DNA of 64,000 nt from Emticicia agri (GCF_004168285.1 NZ_SEWF01000014.1:1-64000); one strand, 5' to 3'; positions 14,498 through 23,431 are shown, counted from the stretch's first letter. Notes: generated by a model not told the origin, from the letters alone. Made by a program: numbers and translations.

Positions 14498-15859
14498 CTA
14501 TTTTTTAAAATTAAGCTTTAATATATTCTTTGCAATCTCTCTGCCATTTTTTTGTCCGTTCTCATTGGCCATCCGATACTGAACCCCTGCAAATAGCTGT
14601 GCTACAGTAGCTTCATTGGTATACTCTTCAAAAGACTTAAACGAACGGTTAGGTAAACTTCCCTGATAAGTATTATCGGTAAAGGCATAGTTTTCTCCAA
14701 AAACTGAGGTCAGTATTTCAGCACTTGCGCCCGAAATCGTTGCGTTGTCGGATGTATATGATGGTACTGGCTGTGTAGCAACCAATGGTAACCAACCGGG
14801 TGCAATGGCTTGTCTGATGTAAGTAACAGGTGCCATCAGGTTATAATTATACTTTAATTTCCAGCAAACCACAAAGGCATCGTTCATGGTTAAACCTAAC
14901 TTAATATATACCTCTGCCGCTTTATCCAATTTAGATTTTTCTTTTTTCAAAGCAATGTTGGCGATACTAAAACTATGTCCGGCTGGTGTAATACCGGCAT
15001 CTGCCCAGAAATTAGCCAATGCTTTTTGATCTGCCGTCAGGGCTTTATTTATCGTATATACTTCTTTAGCCGCATTATACATGGTTGAATTTTCTTTGAA
15101 CGAAAATGCAATCGGTGCCAATGGCACTACTGTATTATTGAGCGATGAAAAATTACGGTTTTTTCCCCAGTAAGGCAACAAAGGTGTTTTCTGGTTACTT
15201 ACAGGCTCCCATGAACCAATAGCTATGGGTACTTTATAAGTAGTCGAAAAATTATTATTCCAACCCTCGTTTCCGCCATCGGTTTTCGAGTAATCCCAGA
15301 TAGCTTTGGCAATATCTGCCCCGAAATTAATTGAACGCTCTATTAACTGCTGGTTGGTTATACCTGTTTTAAGTGCCGCTTCTGATACCCGACGCAAAGA
15401 GTCTATAGACGCCTTGTTATCGTCGTTAGTAGTGGCATATAATTCTTTTATCAGGGTAGAAATGGCAGCATTGGCTGCTATAGCCCAGTTATATTCTTTG
15501 GTTGAATCGGGAACGGGCAAGTTTTTTAATCCCGTAATTTTCCCTGTCAACGATTGATAACCGTCTAATCCATACACTACACTTTCATAAAAAGCAAGAC
15601 TGGTATAAGCTAAACTACGAGCCGCAACAGGTGCTGCATAACCGGGCGTAGATTTTATCAGGCGCAGTTGCAGACTTGCCCAGTTAATAGCAAGGCTTGC
15701 ATCGTATGTATTTGTTTTCTTTGATTCAACAGCAGGGGCGATTACTTCTTTGTCGGTTTTATCCTTACAAGAAGAAAGCAGAATAGTAAGTATGCAAGTT
15801 ATGGCGTATAAAGTTACCTTTACGCGTTTTATTGAGAATACTGCGTATAGATTCCTCAT
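14498..15859 (-). CDS. Lipoprotein related to vanadium-dependent haloperoxidases, active site degraded
   Basis: A 453-residue PAP2/vanadium-haloperoxidase-like protein with a lipoprotein signal (lipobox LLSSC, about residue 31). It aligns by pattern with the intact paralog at 29854-31392, but the vanadate site is lost. The K-x6-RP segment reads KYNYNLMAP (336-344, R to A), the SGH motif reads SDN (370-372), and the R/H segment reads AGVQYRMANENG with Q at 427 in place of the catalytic histidine. It is therefore probably not a haloperoxidase or phosphatase and may bind a ligand or serve structurally. It is transcribed alone. Confidence 0.75.
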   Translation of the reverse strand: MRNLYAVFSIKRVKVTLYAITCILTILLSSCKDKTDKEVIAPAVESKKTNTYDASLAINWASLQLRLIKSTPGYAAPVAARSLAYTSLAFYESVVYGLDGYQSLTGKITGLKNLPVPDSTKEYNWAIAANAAISTLIKELYATTNDDNKASIDSLRRVSEAALKTGITNQQLIERSINFGADIAKAIWDYSKTDGGNEGWNNNFSTTYKVPIAIGSWEPVSNQKTPLLPYWGKNRNFSSLNNTVVPLAPIAFSFKENSTMYNAAKEVYTINKALTADQKALANFWADAGITPAGHSFSIANIALKKEKSKLDKAAEVYIKLGLTMNDAFVVCWKLKYNYNLMAPVTYIRQAIAPGWLPLVATQPVPSYTSDNATISGASAEILTSVFGENYAFTDNTYQGSLPNRSFKSFEEYTNEATVAQLFAGVQYRMANENGQKNGREIAKNILKLNFKK

Positions 15860-15988
15860 ATATTTTTTCTTATGTTCCTGACCTAAAAATCTATTTAAAA
15901 CAAAATCAAAAACCTTGCCAAAAGACCGGGTAAAGTTTTCTATTCTTATTTAGATGAAGAAAATTTTAGGATTCCAACTAATGAGCAT

Positions 15989-16483
15989 TTATTCGTTGGA
16001 CTTTAACGGAAATTTTCCTGCTTTATGCTCATGTGCCATTTCTACATAATGTTCTGCACTCATAGCTAACTTTTCGGCTATTTCGGGCAACAGGGTTTTT
16101 ATTACTCTGGCGGGTGTGCCTACTGCCATTGAGTAATCAGGAATTTCCATATTTTCTGTTACCAAAGCATTGGCTCCTATAATACAATACTTACCGATTT
16201 TTGCCCGATTCAATACAGTTGCTCTCATGCCAATCAACGAATAATCTCCTACAGTAGCCCCATGCACAATGGCTCCATGTCCTACGGTTACATTTTCACC
16301 AATTATTGTAGGTTCGCCAAAGTCAGCATGCAGAATAGCTCCATCCTGAATATTGGTGCGATTCCCAATTACAATTTTCTCAACATCAGCCCGAATCACT
16401 GCCGAGTACCATACCGAAACATCTTCGCCAAGTGTTACGTCGCCCATTACACTTGCATTTGGTGCAATAAAATATCCCATCAT
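15989..16483 (-). CDS. Gamma-carbonic-anhydrase-like hexapeptide-repeat protein
   Basis: A left-handed beta-helix protein of about 164 residues in the gamma-CA/PaaY family. The repeated hexapeptides run through most of the protein (for example VMGDVTLGEDV, RTNIQDGAIL, IGENVTVGHGA). The zinc-binding histidines are those in ILHADFG and VGHGAIVHG. I start it at ATG 16483 (MMGYFIAP), since the extra 16 upstream codons have no counterpart in the family. Carbonic anhydrase activity is possible but many members are unproven. It may be co-transcribed with the DUF3179 gene upstream. Confidence 0.88.
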   Translation of the reverse strand: MMGYFIAPNASVMGDVTLGEDVSVWYSAVIRADVEKIVIGNRTNIQDGAILHADFGEPTIIGENVTVGHGAIVHGATVGDYSLIGMRATVLNRAKIGKYCIIGANALVTENMEIPDYSMAVGTPARVIKTLLPEIAEKLAMSAEHYVEMAHEHKAGKFPLKSNE

Positions 16484-16583
16484 CTGTTTTTGAATAAGCC
16501 ACGAATAAACACAAATGCTATGAATTTTCAAGAATCAATCTTCAAAAAAATCATAGCATTTATTAAAACTAATTCATATCAGA

Positions 16584-16943
16584 TTACGGCCAGATGTCAG
16601 TAGGCTGGTGAAATTGTTTCCATGCACGCAGGTATTCCTGATATGCCTGTATTTTTGGCAATGTTTTTCCTTTCAGTTCGCCATCTGTACATTCACCTCT
16701 CCAGTTCCAGAGGCTATTGGTTTCTCTGTCTCTGAAACCCGCAGAGTCTTGTACAAAGTTTAGTATCTTACCCTCAACTGTTCTACCAAAAACATGGTAA
16801 GAGTGGTTATCTGGTTCTACAACAATGGCTATCGGTGTATCTCCGACTTTATCGTTCAGCGTAGTTAGCTTAACCAGATTTTTCCAGGCGTAGGCTTTAT
16901 TCTTTTTATCAATACTTACACCTACTACCCAACTTCTATCCAT
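16584..16943 (-). CDS. DUF3179 protein, C-terminal part after an apparent frameshift
   Basis: This 119-residue reading frame continues the DUF3179 protein encoded just upstream. Its first residues, SWVVGVSIDKKNKAYAW, resemble the conserved GVxxNGKAKAYP start of a DUF3179 repeat, followed by GDTPIAIVVEPDN. It overlaps the upstream frame by 19 bases and its only ATG lies inside that overlap. Adding one A to the run in GACAAATTATGG would give a continuous protein reading DKIMDRSWVVGV. Independent translation from the overlapping ATG is the alternative. Confidence 0.6.
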   Translation of the reverse strand: MDRSWVVGVSIDKKNKAYAWKNLVKLTTLNDKVGDTPIAIVVEPDNHSYHVFGRTVEGKILNFVQDSAGFRDRETNSLWNWRGECTDGELKGKTLPKIQAYQEYLRAWKQFHQPTDIWP

Positions 16944-17773
16944 AATTTGTCAGGATTTGTCAAAGAATCCACATCCTTGCGCTGACGACGGTCGTAGTTT
17001 TTCAAGTCATTGTATTCTTCTGTAAAAGTATCATCAGCCTGAAAAACCTGACCATCAGGGTATTGTACAAAAAATGATTTCAATGTCATTTGCTCAGATG
17101 GGATAATTGCCAGTTGCTTGCCTGCCTGTTCGCCTATTACAGCTTCTCCGGTTGCCTGATACCACCACGATTTGGTAGCTGCATCTTCTATCACCGCATT
17201 ATAATGTCTGGCCCCTACTAAACGGAAAACCTGTTTTTTGCCATCAACAGTAGGGTCAAAAACCAGACCTGAGCGGCACATAGTGCAATAAGTAACCAAT
17301 ACAGGTTTATCACCCACATTATCCTGTATCTTGTGGTGATACCCCACAAACTTGATTGGGTAGGCTTTGGCTATTCCCCCATTCACAACCGTCATCACCA
17401 CAAGGCTGTCAGGTACTTTATTGTCTTTTTGAGTAGCAAACTGAATTTTGCCGGGTTCTTTAAACATTACTTCTGCTCTGTACGAAACGTCAGTAAAATA
17501 ATACAGACCTGCGGCTATCAATACAATGACCACTAATAAAATCTTTTGTTTTATGCTGCCTTGAGTAATGTAAGACCAGGCCGGATAAATCAGTAATACC
17601 AGACCTATAATTCTTGAAGGAAAAATGATTTTTTCAAGAAAATAGGTAAGTTTAATTGCCTCTAAATCCTGACTACCCGGAAAAGGCATCAGTAGATAAG
17701 CCTGTAAGAAGGCAGGTAGAATAAGGCAAATGGTACCTATCCAGAACAAACTTTTTTTAATTGTAGGGGTCAT
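16925..17773 (-). CDS. DUF3179 membrane protein, N-terminal part before an apparent frameshift
   Basis: A 282-residue frame with three predicted transmembrane helices in the first 95 residues, followed by a DUF3179 domain facing the periplasm. The domain carries the family's CxxC-containing motif VTYCTMCRSGLVFD, then the GARHYNAVI and SWWYQATGEAVIGE segments. The frame ends early (LWIEVG, stop), while the adjacent frame holds the rest of the domain. DUF3179 function is unknown; the paired cysteines suggest redox or metal binding. It lies downstream of a FecA-like receptor with a hairpin between them. Confidence 0.75.
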   Translation of the reverse strand: MTPTIKKSLFWIGTICLILPAFLQAYLLMPFPGSQDLEAIKLTYFLEKIIFPSRIIGLVLLIYPAWSYITQGSIKQKILLVVIVLIAAGLYYFTDVSYRAEVMFKEPGKIQFATQKDNKVPDSLVVMTVVNGGIAKAYPIKFVGYHHKIQDNVGDKPVLVTYCTMCRSGLVFDPTVDGKKQVFRLVGARHYNAVIEDAATKSWWYQATGEAVIGEQAGKQLAIIPSEQMTLKSFFVQYPDGQVFQADDTFTEEYNDLKNYDRRQRKDVDSLTNPDKLWIEVG

Positions 17774-17775
17774 TG

Positions 17776-17786
17776 TATTCAGGTTA
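17776..17786 (-). promoter_or_regulatory. TAACCTGAATA element before the DUF3179 start
   Basis: On the minus strand the sequence TAACCTGAATA ends 2 bases before the ATG. Near-identical elements precede the MFS gene and the second TonB receptor in the same region. Function unknown; it is not a Shine-Dalgarno sequence. Confidence 0.3.
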
Positions 17787-17794
17787 TGGTAAAA

Positions 17795-17813
17795 GTCGCC
17801 TCCCCGAGGCGAC
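17795..17813 (-). terminator. Hairpin between TonB receptor and DUF3179 gene
   Basis: A perfect 8-bp GC-rich stem GTCGCCTC / GAGGCGAC with a 3-base loop, followed by TTTT on the minus strand. It may partly terminate or protect the receptor transcript. It begins 13 bases after the receptor stop. Confidence 0.55.
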
Positions 17814-17825
17814 CCGATAATAGAC

Positions 17826-20003
17826 TTATATTTTCAACCCGAATGATACATTCACACTTCTGCCATCTGATGACCATACGCCGGGACCAGGATAAAAACT
17901 CGGACGTTTGGTGAAGTATTGTTCATTCGTCAGGTTATTAATATTCAGTTTCACCATCATACTTTTTGTCAGACGATACGTTGCATTAAGGTCTAATAGT
18001 CCATAAGAAGGCACAAGACCTACTGCTCCATTGGCTGATGGTTTTACAGTATTTAAAGCATCGGCATAGCTTTCGGCTGTATAGCTGTATAGTGCTGTTA
18101 TGCTTAGTTTCGTATAACGGAATGTTATTCCGTTGCGGCTTATCCATTCAGGGGTACTTTCTACTTTGTTGCCTTTTACGCTCACATTTTTGTCGCCTAC
18201 TCTTAATGTGGCATCCAGATAATGCGCATCCATATAAGCAGTAGAGGTAAAGATTGAGAACGTTGCCTTTTGTGATAAACGGGTATCGTACTCTACGAAT
18301 GTTTCGATACCATTGGTACGTGAATCCCCAATATTCGTACGTAAATAATAAAAAGCACCATTGGCTTCTGTACCATAGGTAACACCCATCCGGTTGTTAT
18401 ATTGAATCTGAAAAGCACTTATATCCCATTTCCAGTGTTCGGTATTGCCTCTATAACCAATTTCAGCATTGTATCCATAGGCGTCTTTCAGATTTTTATC
18501 TATTTTCTCGTAAGTAGCCGAAGGGATAATATCCTTAAATACTACCGGACGGTACGCCTGTGCAAAACCTGCATAGAGATTCTGCGATTGACTCAACTGA
18601 TAATTGGCATTCAGCCCTAATAATGGAAACTTATGCGTAATAGTAGTTGCCAACTGATTAGCATCATAATACGCAATCTTACCACTTAGGTTCGACTCCC
18701 CTACCTCTACTCTTATCCCCGGAGTAAGTGAGAATTTAGAAGTAATGGCAAATCGGTTTTCGGCAAAAAAGGCAAAATTCTTTGTTTTCAGGTGCATATC
18801 CCGTACAAAATCACCTATTTTAGATAAATCAAAATCTACACCTGTGGTACCTTTTCCTAATTGCTGGCGATTCAGGTCATTATTCATTAACTGGATACCT
18901 GCTACTAAAATAGATGACACTTTGCCTAAATTATAATTATGTAACAACCGTGCTTCTACTGTAAAACTTTTAAAATTGTCAATATCCACCTGACGATTGG
19001 CATATTGTAAAGTAACAGGGTCTATGGCATCTACTATGTTTACGGTTCTATCAAACAAAACACTATTTCTGGCACCAAATACGCCTGATGCTACAAACGA
19101 AGCACGGGTGCGTGGGCTCAAACGGAAATCTGCCGTGAATGATGGCACGTAGATACTTGGGTTAAAGTAATTACGTGCACGGCTCGCCTGACGAGGATTG
19201 GCATAAAACACACTATCGCTCAACGGCCCCGGTACATGATAGAGGTATTTTGAATGTTTGAAATCGGCTTTTAGCGTAACTTTTGAAGAAGCCTGATAAA
19301 TTAATCCGAGCGCCTCTCCACTATAATCACTTTCCGAATTATCACGGTATCCATCAGAATGTCTTCTTGAATAATAACTATAGTATTGCAATTTCCCTAT
19401 CTTTCCACTTATCCCATTATAAGTACTCACTAAACCAAAAGAGCCAATTGAGTTAATTGTCTCAAAACTAAAAGCCTTTGTGGTATCGGGCTGTTTAGAA
19501 ATAAAATTCAGCATACCGCCAAACTGTGCGCCATATTGTAAAGAACCTGTACCACGTACTAACTGAATGGTCTGAATGGCTTCCATAGGTAAACTGAAAT
19601 GGCTCGCCGGATAGGCATACATATCTGAATTAGTAATGATACCATCGGCACGAAAATTATACTCCCAACCACGGTGCGGGTCAAGTCCACGGGTTGAAAT
19701 ATTAGTCTGGTTGCCTGTACCGTCCATGTCGTAAACAAATACGCCCGGTATTTTAGCGAATATCTGACGAGGTGTTTTTTCGGCAATATTGGCATCAGTC
19801 CCCAGCACATTAATCACTTCACTTTTCTTTCCACCAAACAGATAAGTACCTTGTGTAAGAGGCAATCGCTCAATAGAATTTTTGTAACGTTGTTCTAAAA
19901 TATTTACCTCTTCTAATTCTTTTACTTTTACCGAATCTATTTGTTGAGCATATATATTTGTAAAGCATACCATCAGTATGCATAGTAATTGTATTGACTT
20001 CAT
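17826..20003 (-). CDS. TonB-dependent outer-membrane receptor, FecA-like
   Basis: A siderophore-type receptor of about 725 residues that imports a chelate across the outer membrane using TonB. I start it at ATG 20003, giving the signal peptide MKSIQLLCILMVCFTNIYAQ; the longer frame to 20069 adds 22 non-signal residues. The plug domain follows (IPGVFVYDMDG, ISTRGLDPHRG, VRGTGSLQYGAQFGG), then a 22-strand-type barrel with a typical aromatic C terminus near NVSFGLKI. The plug wording resembles the ferric-citrate/FecA group, but the ligand is inferred only. No N-terminal signalling domain is present. Confidence 0.9.
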   Translation of the reverse strand: MKSIQLLCILMVCFTNIYAQQIDSVKVKELEEVNILEQRYKNSIERLPLTQGTYLFGGKKSEVINVLGTDANIAEKTPRQIFAKIPGVFVYDMDGTGNQTNISTRGLDPHRGWEYNFRADGIITNSDMYAYPASHFSLPMEAIQTIQLVRGTGSLQYGAQFGGMLNFISKQPDTTKAFSFETINSIGSFGLVSTYNGISGKIGKLQYYSYYSRRHSDGYRDNSESDYSGEALGLIYQASSKVTLKADFKHSKYLYHVPGPLSDSVFYANPRQASRARNYFNPSIYVPSFTADFRLSPRTRASFVASGVFGARNSVLFDRTVNIVDAIDPVTLQYANRQVDIDNFKSFTVEARLLHNYNLGKVSSILVAGIQLMNNDLNRQQLGKGTTGVDFDLSKIGDFVRDMHLKTKNFAFFAENRFAITSKFSLTPGIRVEVGESNLSGKIAYYDANQLATTITHKFPLLGLNANYQLSQSQNLYAGFAQAYRPVVFKDIIPSATYEKIDKNLKDAYGYNAEIGYRGNTEHWKWDISAFQIQYNNRMGVTYGTEANGAFYYLRTNIGDSRTNGIETFVEYDTRLSQKATFSIFTSTAYMDAHYLDATLRVGDKNVSVKGNKVESTPEWISRNGITFRYTKLSITALYSYTAESYADALNTVKPSANGAVGLVPSYGLLDLNATYRLTKSMMVKLNINNLTNEQYFTKRPSFYPGPGVWSSDGRSVNVSFGLKI

Positions 20004-20149
20004 AAAAATATTCTTTGGAAGCAAAATATGCTGAACAGGCTTGTATTCCTGTGCGTTTTTTTGCTTCAATTAATACTGATTTTATTAAAAGAAAATAGGT
20101 ATAACACCCTCATGAGAAGGATATTATACCGGGTACTCGTTATATAAAA

Positions 20150-20689
20150 TCAGGTTAACTCAGGCGGAGGTGAATGTAGCAAATGTATGACCTGCTCATT
20201 CGACTGGTGTGGTTCTGTATAAAAAGAGGTTTGATATAAACCGGTAATTGGCTCATTTAAGCCAAGCAATACTTCATCAGAAAGGTAAACTTTCTGTAAA
20301 TCTCCAAACAATTTAATGAGTTTCCCTAATGGGCTGTGCGGTGTATCTGTTTCGGTATCAGTCATTCCCAGAATCAGAGATGCCAGTTCTGTAAAACGTT
20401 CCTGCGCATTCTGGTTCGACTTTAAAATTACATACAGGGTATCATTCTCCTGATACTCATGCATAATATTATAAAAATCATTCCCACTTCTTATCAAGCC
20501 ATCTTTCTCTACACTATTATAATGTGCGTTTGAAGTAGCAGCAGGAATTTTTATAATTTTCCATTTATCGTCAATAATAATATTGGAGCTTGTGCGGTAA
20601 TTATCTTCAAAAAACAAAGTAGCTATCGTCAGCCCAAACATATTGTAGAGCAGAAGCAATAATAGGCCGATAGCGATAAGTTTTTTCAA
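20150..20689 (-). CDS. Membrane-anchored protein of unknown function with HSPPPEL tail (paralog A)
   Basis: A 179-residue protein with one N-terminal hydrophobic segment (about 4-26) and a presumably periplasmic domain. It ends in LLHSPPPELT. It is clearly paralogous to the protein at 32629-33204: both share DGLI, a D-F-Y/F step, NDTLY, an SPxGK segment, F-x-x-L-x-K-x-Y, and the HSPPP tail. I do not recognise the family. The two copies sit at either end of the TonB-receptor/AhpD/haloperoxidase block, suggesting a shared role there. Confidence 0.7.
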   Translation of the reverse strand: MKKLIAIGLLLLLLYNMFGLTIATLFFEDNYRTSSNIIIDDKWKIIKIPAATSNAHYNSVEKDGLIRSGNDFYNIMHEYQENDTLYVILKSNQNAQERFTELASLILGMTDTETDTPHSPLGKLIKLFGDLQKVYLSDEVLLGLNEPITGLYQTSFYTEPHQSNEQVIHLLHSPPPELT

Positions 20690-20734
20690 TGTAGATATTT
20701 ATCAAAAATACTAAAAACTTTCATTTTTAATAAA

Positions 20735-20763
20735 ACTCTGCATACCTATCAGCTATGCAGAGT
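20735..20763. repeat. Hairpin ACTCTGCATA / TATGCAGAGT (first of two)
   Basis: Perfect 10-bp arms at 20735-20744 and 20754-20763 with a 9-base loop. A sister hairpin with almost the same arms lies at 20850-20877. Both lie in the 238-base gap upstream of the HSPPP protein. Confidence 0.6.
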
Positions 20764-20849
20764 CTGTAAATTTTTAACTAAAAACAAAACACAAAATAAT
20801 TCCTTAAACGAATCTTGTTTCGGCAATTGCACTTAATCATTTGTTAGAA

Positions 20850-20877
20850 ACTCTGCACACCAATCGATGTGCAGAGT
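20850..20877. repeat. Hairpin ACTCTGCACA / TGTGCAGAGT (second of two)
   Basis: Perfect 10-bp arms at 20850-20859 and 20868-20877. The arms match the upstream hairpin except for one compensated pair (A-T replaced by C-G at arm position 9), which keeps pairing intact. Confidence 0.6.
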
Positions 20878-20927
20878 ATAATTGTCAACCTATGATTAAA
20901 TCAAAACTAAGATTCAATAGCTTTATG

Positions 20928-21497
20928 TCATTTGCCGATGCTTTTCATGGCATCAAAACTGGCATAACCTTCTTCTGCAATACGAATACCTCTTGGTATA
21001 TACACTTGTGGGTCGGTAGGTGCCCAGGTACCCAAACCATCTACATACCTGTTGAACAGACAGAAGGCAGCGGCAATCAGTACCGTATCATGAATTTCTT
21101 TATCACTTGCCCCTACATTACGAGCCGCTTCTACCTGCGCTGTTGTTACGTTTTTTCCACCCCTTTGCACGCTTGCAGCAATGGCTAACAATGCCTTTAG
21201 CTTGTCTGAAATAGGGGCTTCTTCATAATTCTGTTTGATTTGTCCAATCAATTTTCCATCATCTTCCAGATAACATTGAGCGGCGGCACCATGCACACTC
21301 TGGCAAAACAAACAATCATTCAGATAAGAAACATAGGTAGCTATTGTTTCACGTTCACCTCTTGAAAGACTGTTGTTTTCGTCTCTCAATAAGACTTCTG
21401 CCAAAGCATTCAACGGGCGAGCCGTATCAGGCCGAAAAGCCATTAATCCTCTGATACCCGGTAGTAGTTCTTCTTCTGGTAATTTGATGTAGGCCAT
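20928..21497 (-). CDS. AhpD-like carboxymuconolactone decarboxylase family protein (copy 1)
   Basis: A 189-residue all-helical protein of the CMD/AhpD group, annotated in relatives as peroxidase-related. The redox motif is C62-x2-C65-x3-H69 in NDCLFCQSVHG, as in AhpD alkylhydroperoxidases. The C-terminal segment IHDTVLIAAAFCLFNRYVDGLGTWAP is shared with three further copies nearby. It is the last gene of a probable operon with a second copy, an MFS transporter and a DoxX-like protein. The electron donor and substrate are unknown. Confidence 0.88.
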   Translation of the reverse strand: MAYIKLPEEELLPGIRGLMAFRPDTARPLNALAEVLLRDENNSLSRGERETIATYVSYLNDCLFCQSVHGAAAQCYLEDDGKLIGQIKQNYEEAPISDKLKALLAIAASVQRGGKNVTTAQVEAARNVGASDKEIHDTVLIAAAFCLFNRYVDGLGTWAPTDPQVYIPRGIRIAEEGYASFDAMKSIGK

Positions 21498-21518
21498 TGT
21501 CTGTTTCTTTATGAGTAA

Positions 21519-21588
21519 CAGCGAATAAATTCGCTGGCTAAAATAAATAAGGTAATTTCATCATTCAGGTGCAGACTAAAGTCTGCAC
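21519..21588. repeat. Two palindromes with two-base centres
   Basis: CAGCGAAT-AA-ATTCGCTG (21519-21536) and a GTGCAGACT 9+2+9 palindrome (21569-21588) fill the gap between two AhpD-like genes. The sequence AACAGCGAAT also occurs next to the nested repeat near 14225. Confidence 0.6.
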
Positions 21589-21599
21589 GCAACATAATT

Positions 21600-22142
21600 T
21601 TACTTTTTAGGTGCATAACCCAGCCCTTCTGCAATCATCTTGCCTCTCTGACGGAAAACCTCCGGGTCTTCAATAGCAGCTATTCCCATCCCGTCTATAT
21701 AGCGGTTAAAAAAACAGAAAGTAGCGGCTATAATTACTGTATCATGTATTTCTATATCTGTGGCACCTAATTCTCTCGCTTTGCTTATCTGGCTTTCAGA
21801 AACATGCTTTCCTCCTTTCTGTACACTTGCAGCAATTGAAAGTAAAGCCTTTAGTTTATCCGAAATCGGTGCATTTTCATAGTCTTCTTTGATTTGCTCA
21901 ATCAGGGCTTCGTTATCAGCCAAGTAACAAGCCGCTACTGCTCCATGCACACCTTCACATAACTGGCAATCATTCAACTTTGAAACGAACATACCTATAA
22001 TCTCACGCTCGGCTTTTGTTAATCCTTCCTCAATACATAAAATCCCTTCGGTAAAGGCGCCTAAGTGCGGAGCGAGATGTGGACGAAAAGCCATCAATCC
22101 TCGCATACCTACTGCACCTTCGGGTAACTGAATATATGCCAT
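21600..22142 (-). CDS. AhpD-like carboxymuconolactone decarboxylase family protein (copy 2)
   Basis: A 180-residue paralog of copy 1 with the motif C59-x2-C62-x3-H66 in NDCQLCEGVHG and the shared tail IHDTVIIAATFCFFNRYIDGMG. It begins 12 bases after the MFS stop codon, so the two are almost surely co-transcribed. The presence of the cysteine pair argues for thiol redox or peroxide chemistry rather than lactone decarboxylation. Confidence 0.88.
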   Translation of the reverse strand: MAYIQLPEGAVGMRGLMAFRPHLAPHLGAFTEGILCIEEGLTKAEREIIGMFVSKLNDCQLCEGVHGAVAACYLADNEALIEQIKEDYENAPISDKLKALLSIAASVQKGGKHVSESQISKARELGATDIEIHDTVIIAATFCFFNRYIDGMGIAAIEDPEVFRQRGKMIAEGLGYAPKK

Positions 22143-22154
22143 ACGCTTGTTAAA

Positions 22155-23408
22155 TTATCCGTTAATTAAGTTTTTCTCCTTATCCTTACTAAAATAAGCC
22201 ATACCCAAAGCCACAAAAAACATCACCGAAAATGCCAGTAAGGCATTACCAAAGCCACCAAAAAAAGTTACCAGTGCCCCTACAAAGAATACGGCAGTAG
22301 CAGTAAAGAATCGGCCTACATTAAAGCAAAACCCTGTTGCAGTTGCCCTGACAATCGTCGGGAACAATTCGGGTATATAGCTTGACAAAGACCCCTGACT
22401 AATGCCAAAACATAATGTCAGCAACGCAGTTTCGGCATAAATAACCGGGCTGAAAGTTTTATTTGTTAAGAATAATACACAACAAGCGCATATCACCCCT
22501 ATAAAAGTCAACATAAGCGTTTTTCGGTTACCAATGGCACGAATCAAAAAACCGGATAAAACTCCTCCCACAATACCTCCAATACCTAACAACATCATCG
22601 TATTACCTCTTTCAGTATTCCCACTTTGTCCGGCGGGGAGTAAAGTCTGTATCCAGGTTGGCAACCATGAAAATATACCCCACAAGCCTATCAGCACAGA
22701 ACCGAAGAGTATAGAACCTTTAAGCAGATTAGGGCGGTATTCTTCGCTGAATAAATCGTTTAAGGGTGATTTTTCTACTTTTTTAAGGTTATTCCATTTA
22801 GGAGATTCAGGCAATAATAATCCTATCAGTATGGCTACGGCAATAGGTATCAAACCTATCCAGAAAGCCTGACGCCAGTCTGAAAAAAGTTTGCTTAATC
22901 CACCAGATGCTACAATACCTACCGGAAAAGCTACTGCCAGAATACCTACAAAAATGGGGCGGGTTTTCTCAACCCAGATTTCAGAAATATAAACCGTTGT
23001 TACCAGTAAAACCCCTCCTACTCCCATGCCAGAGAAAAAACGATAAGCCATTAATACATACCAGTCAGGCACAAAAACAGTCAGTAAAGTGGCTACGCCA
23101 TATAAGCCTGTTACCAGTACCAATACCTTTTTACGACCGATTTTGTCGCTTATTATCCCAAACAAAATGCCGCCAATCATCCATCCATATAATGATACGG
23201 CACTGATATAAGCCCCTACTTCCCCCAGCCTCGCTTCCGAAACCTGCTCATTCAGTAATTCAGGAACAGCTACCGGCAGATAAACTGACATTAAAGTGGA
23301 AACCGTTCCTCCGAAAGCATAACTGATGAGGCAAAGAATAAAAGCCAGTACTCTAATATTGGCAGACAGTACTTCTTGCTTTTGAGGGTTTTCTACTGTT
23401 AAGGTCAT
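22155..23408 (-). CDS. MFS transporter, aromatic-acid/sugar-porter type
   Basis: A 417-residue permease with 12 predicted transmembrane helices. Motif A, GIISDKIGRKK, lies in the loop between helices 2 and 3 (about 82-92), and the end of the first half carries LLPESPKW, usual in the sugar-porter and aromatic-acid:proton symporter families. It likely moves a small organic anion or sugar across the inner membrane with protons; the substrate is not predictable. It sits between the DoxX-like gene (23 bases upstream) and AhpD copy 2 (12 bases downstream). Confidence 0.88.
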   Translation of the reverse strand: MTLTVENPQKQEVLSANIRVLAFILCLISYAFGGTVSTLMSVYLPVAVPELLNEQVSEARLGEVGAYISAVSLYGWMIGGILFGIISDKIGRKKVLVLVTGLYGVATLLTVFVPDWYVLMAYRFFSGMGVGGVLLVTTVYISEIWVEKTRPIFVGILAVAFPVGIVASGGLSKLFSDWRQAFWIGLIPIAVAILIGLLLPESPKWNNLKKVEKSPLNDLFSEEYRPNLLKGSILFGSVLIGLWGIFSWLPTWIQTLLPAGQSGNTERGNTMMLLGIGGIVGGVLSGFLIRAIGNRKTLMLTFIGVICACCVLFLTNKTFSPVIYAETALLTLCFGISQGSLSSYIPELFPTIVRATATGFCFNVGRFFTATAVFFVGALVTFFGGFGNALLAFSVMFFVALGMAYFSKDKEKNLING

Positions 23409-23410
23409 AG

Positions 23411-23419
23411 TTCAGGTTA
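23411..23419 (-). promoter_or_regulatory. TAACCTGAA element before the MFS start
   Basis: Minus-strand TAACCTGAA ends 2 bases before the ATG at 23408, as it does before the DUF3179 gene. Function unknown. Confidence 0.3.
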
Positions 23420-23431
23420 ATTAAAGGTTTA

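Noticed and set aside
16925-16943. Programmed -1 frameshift in the DUF3179 gene
   Set aside because: No X-XXY-YYZ slippery heptamer in the right frame and no clear downstream stem-loop were seen; a one-base deletion explains the split more simply.
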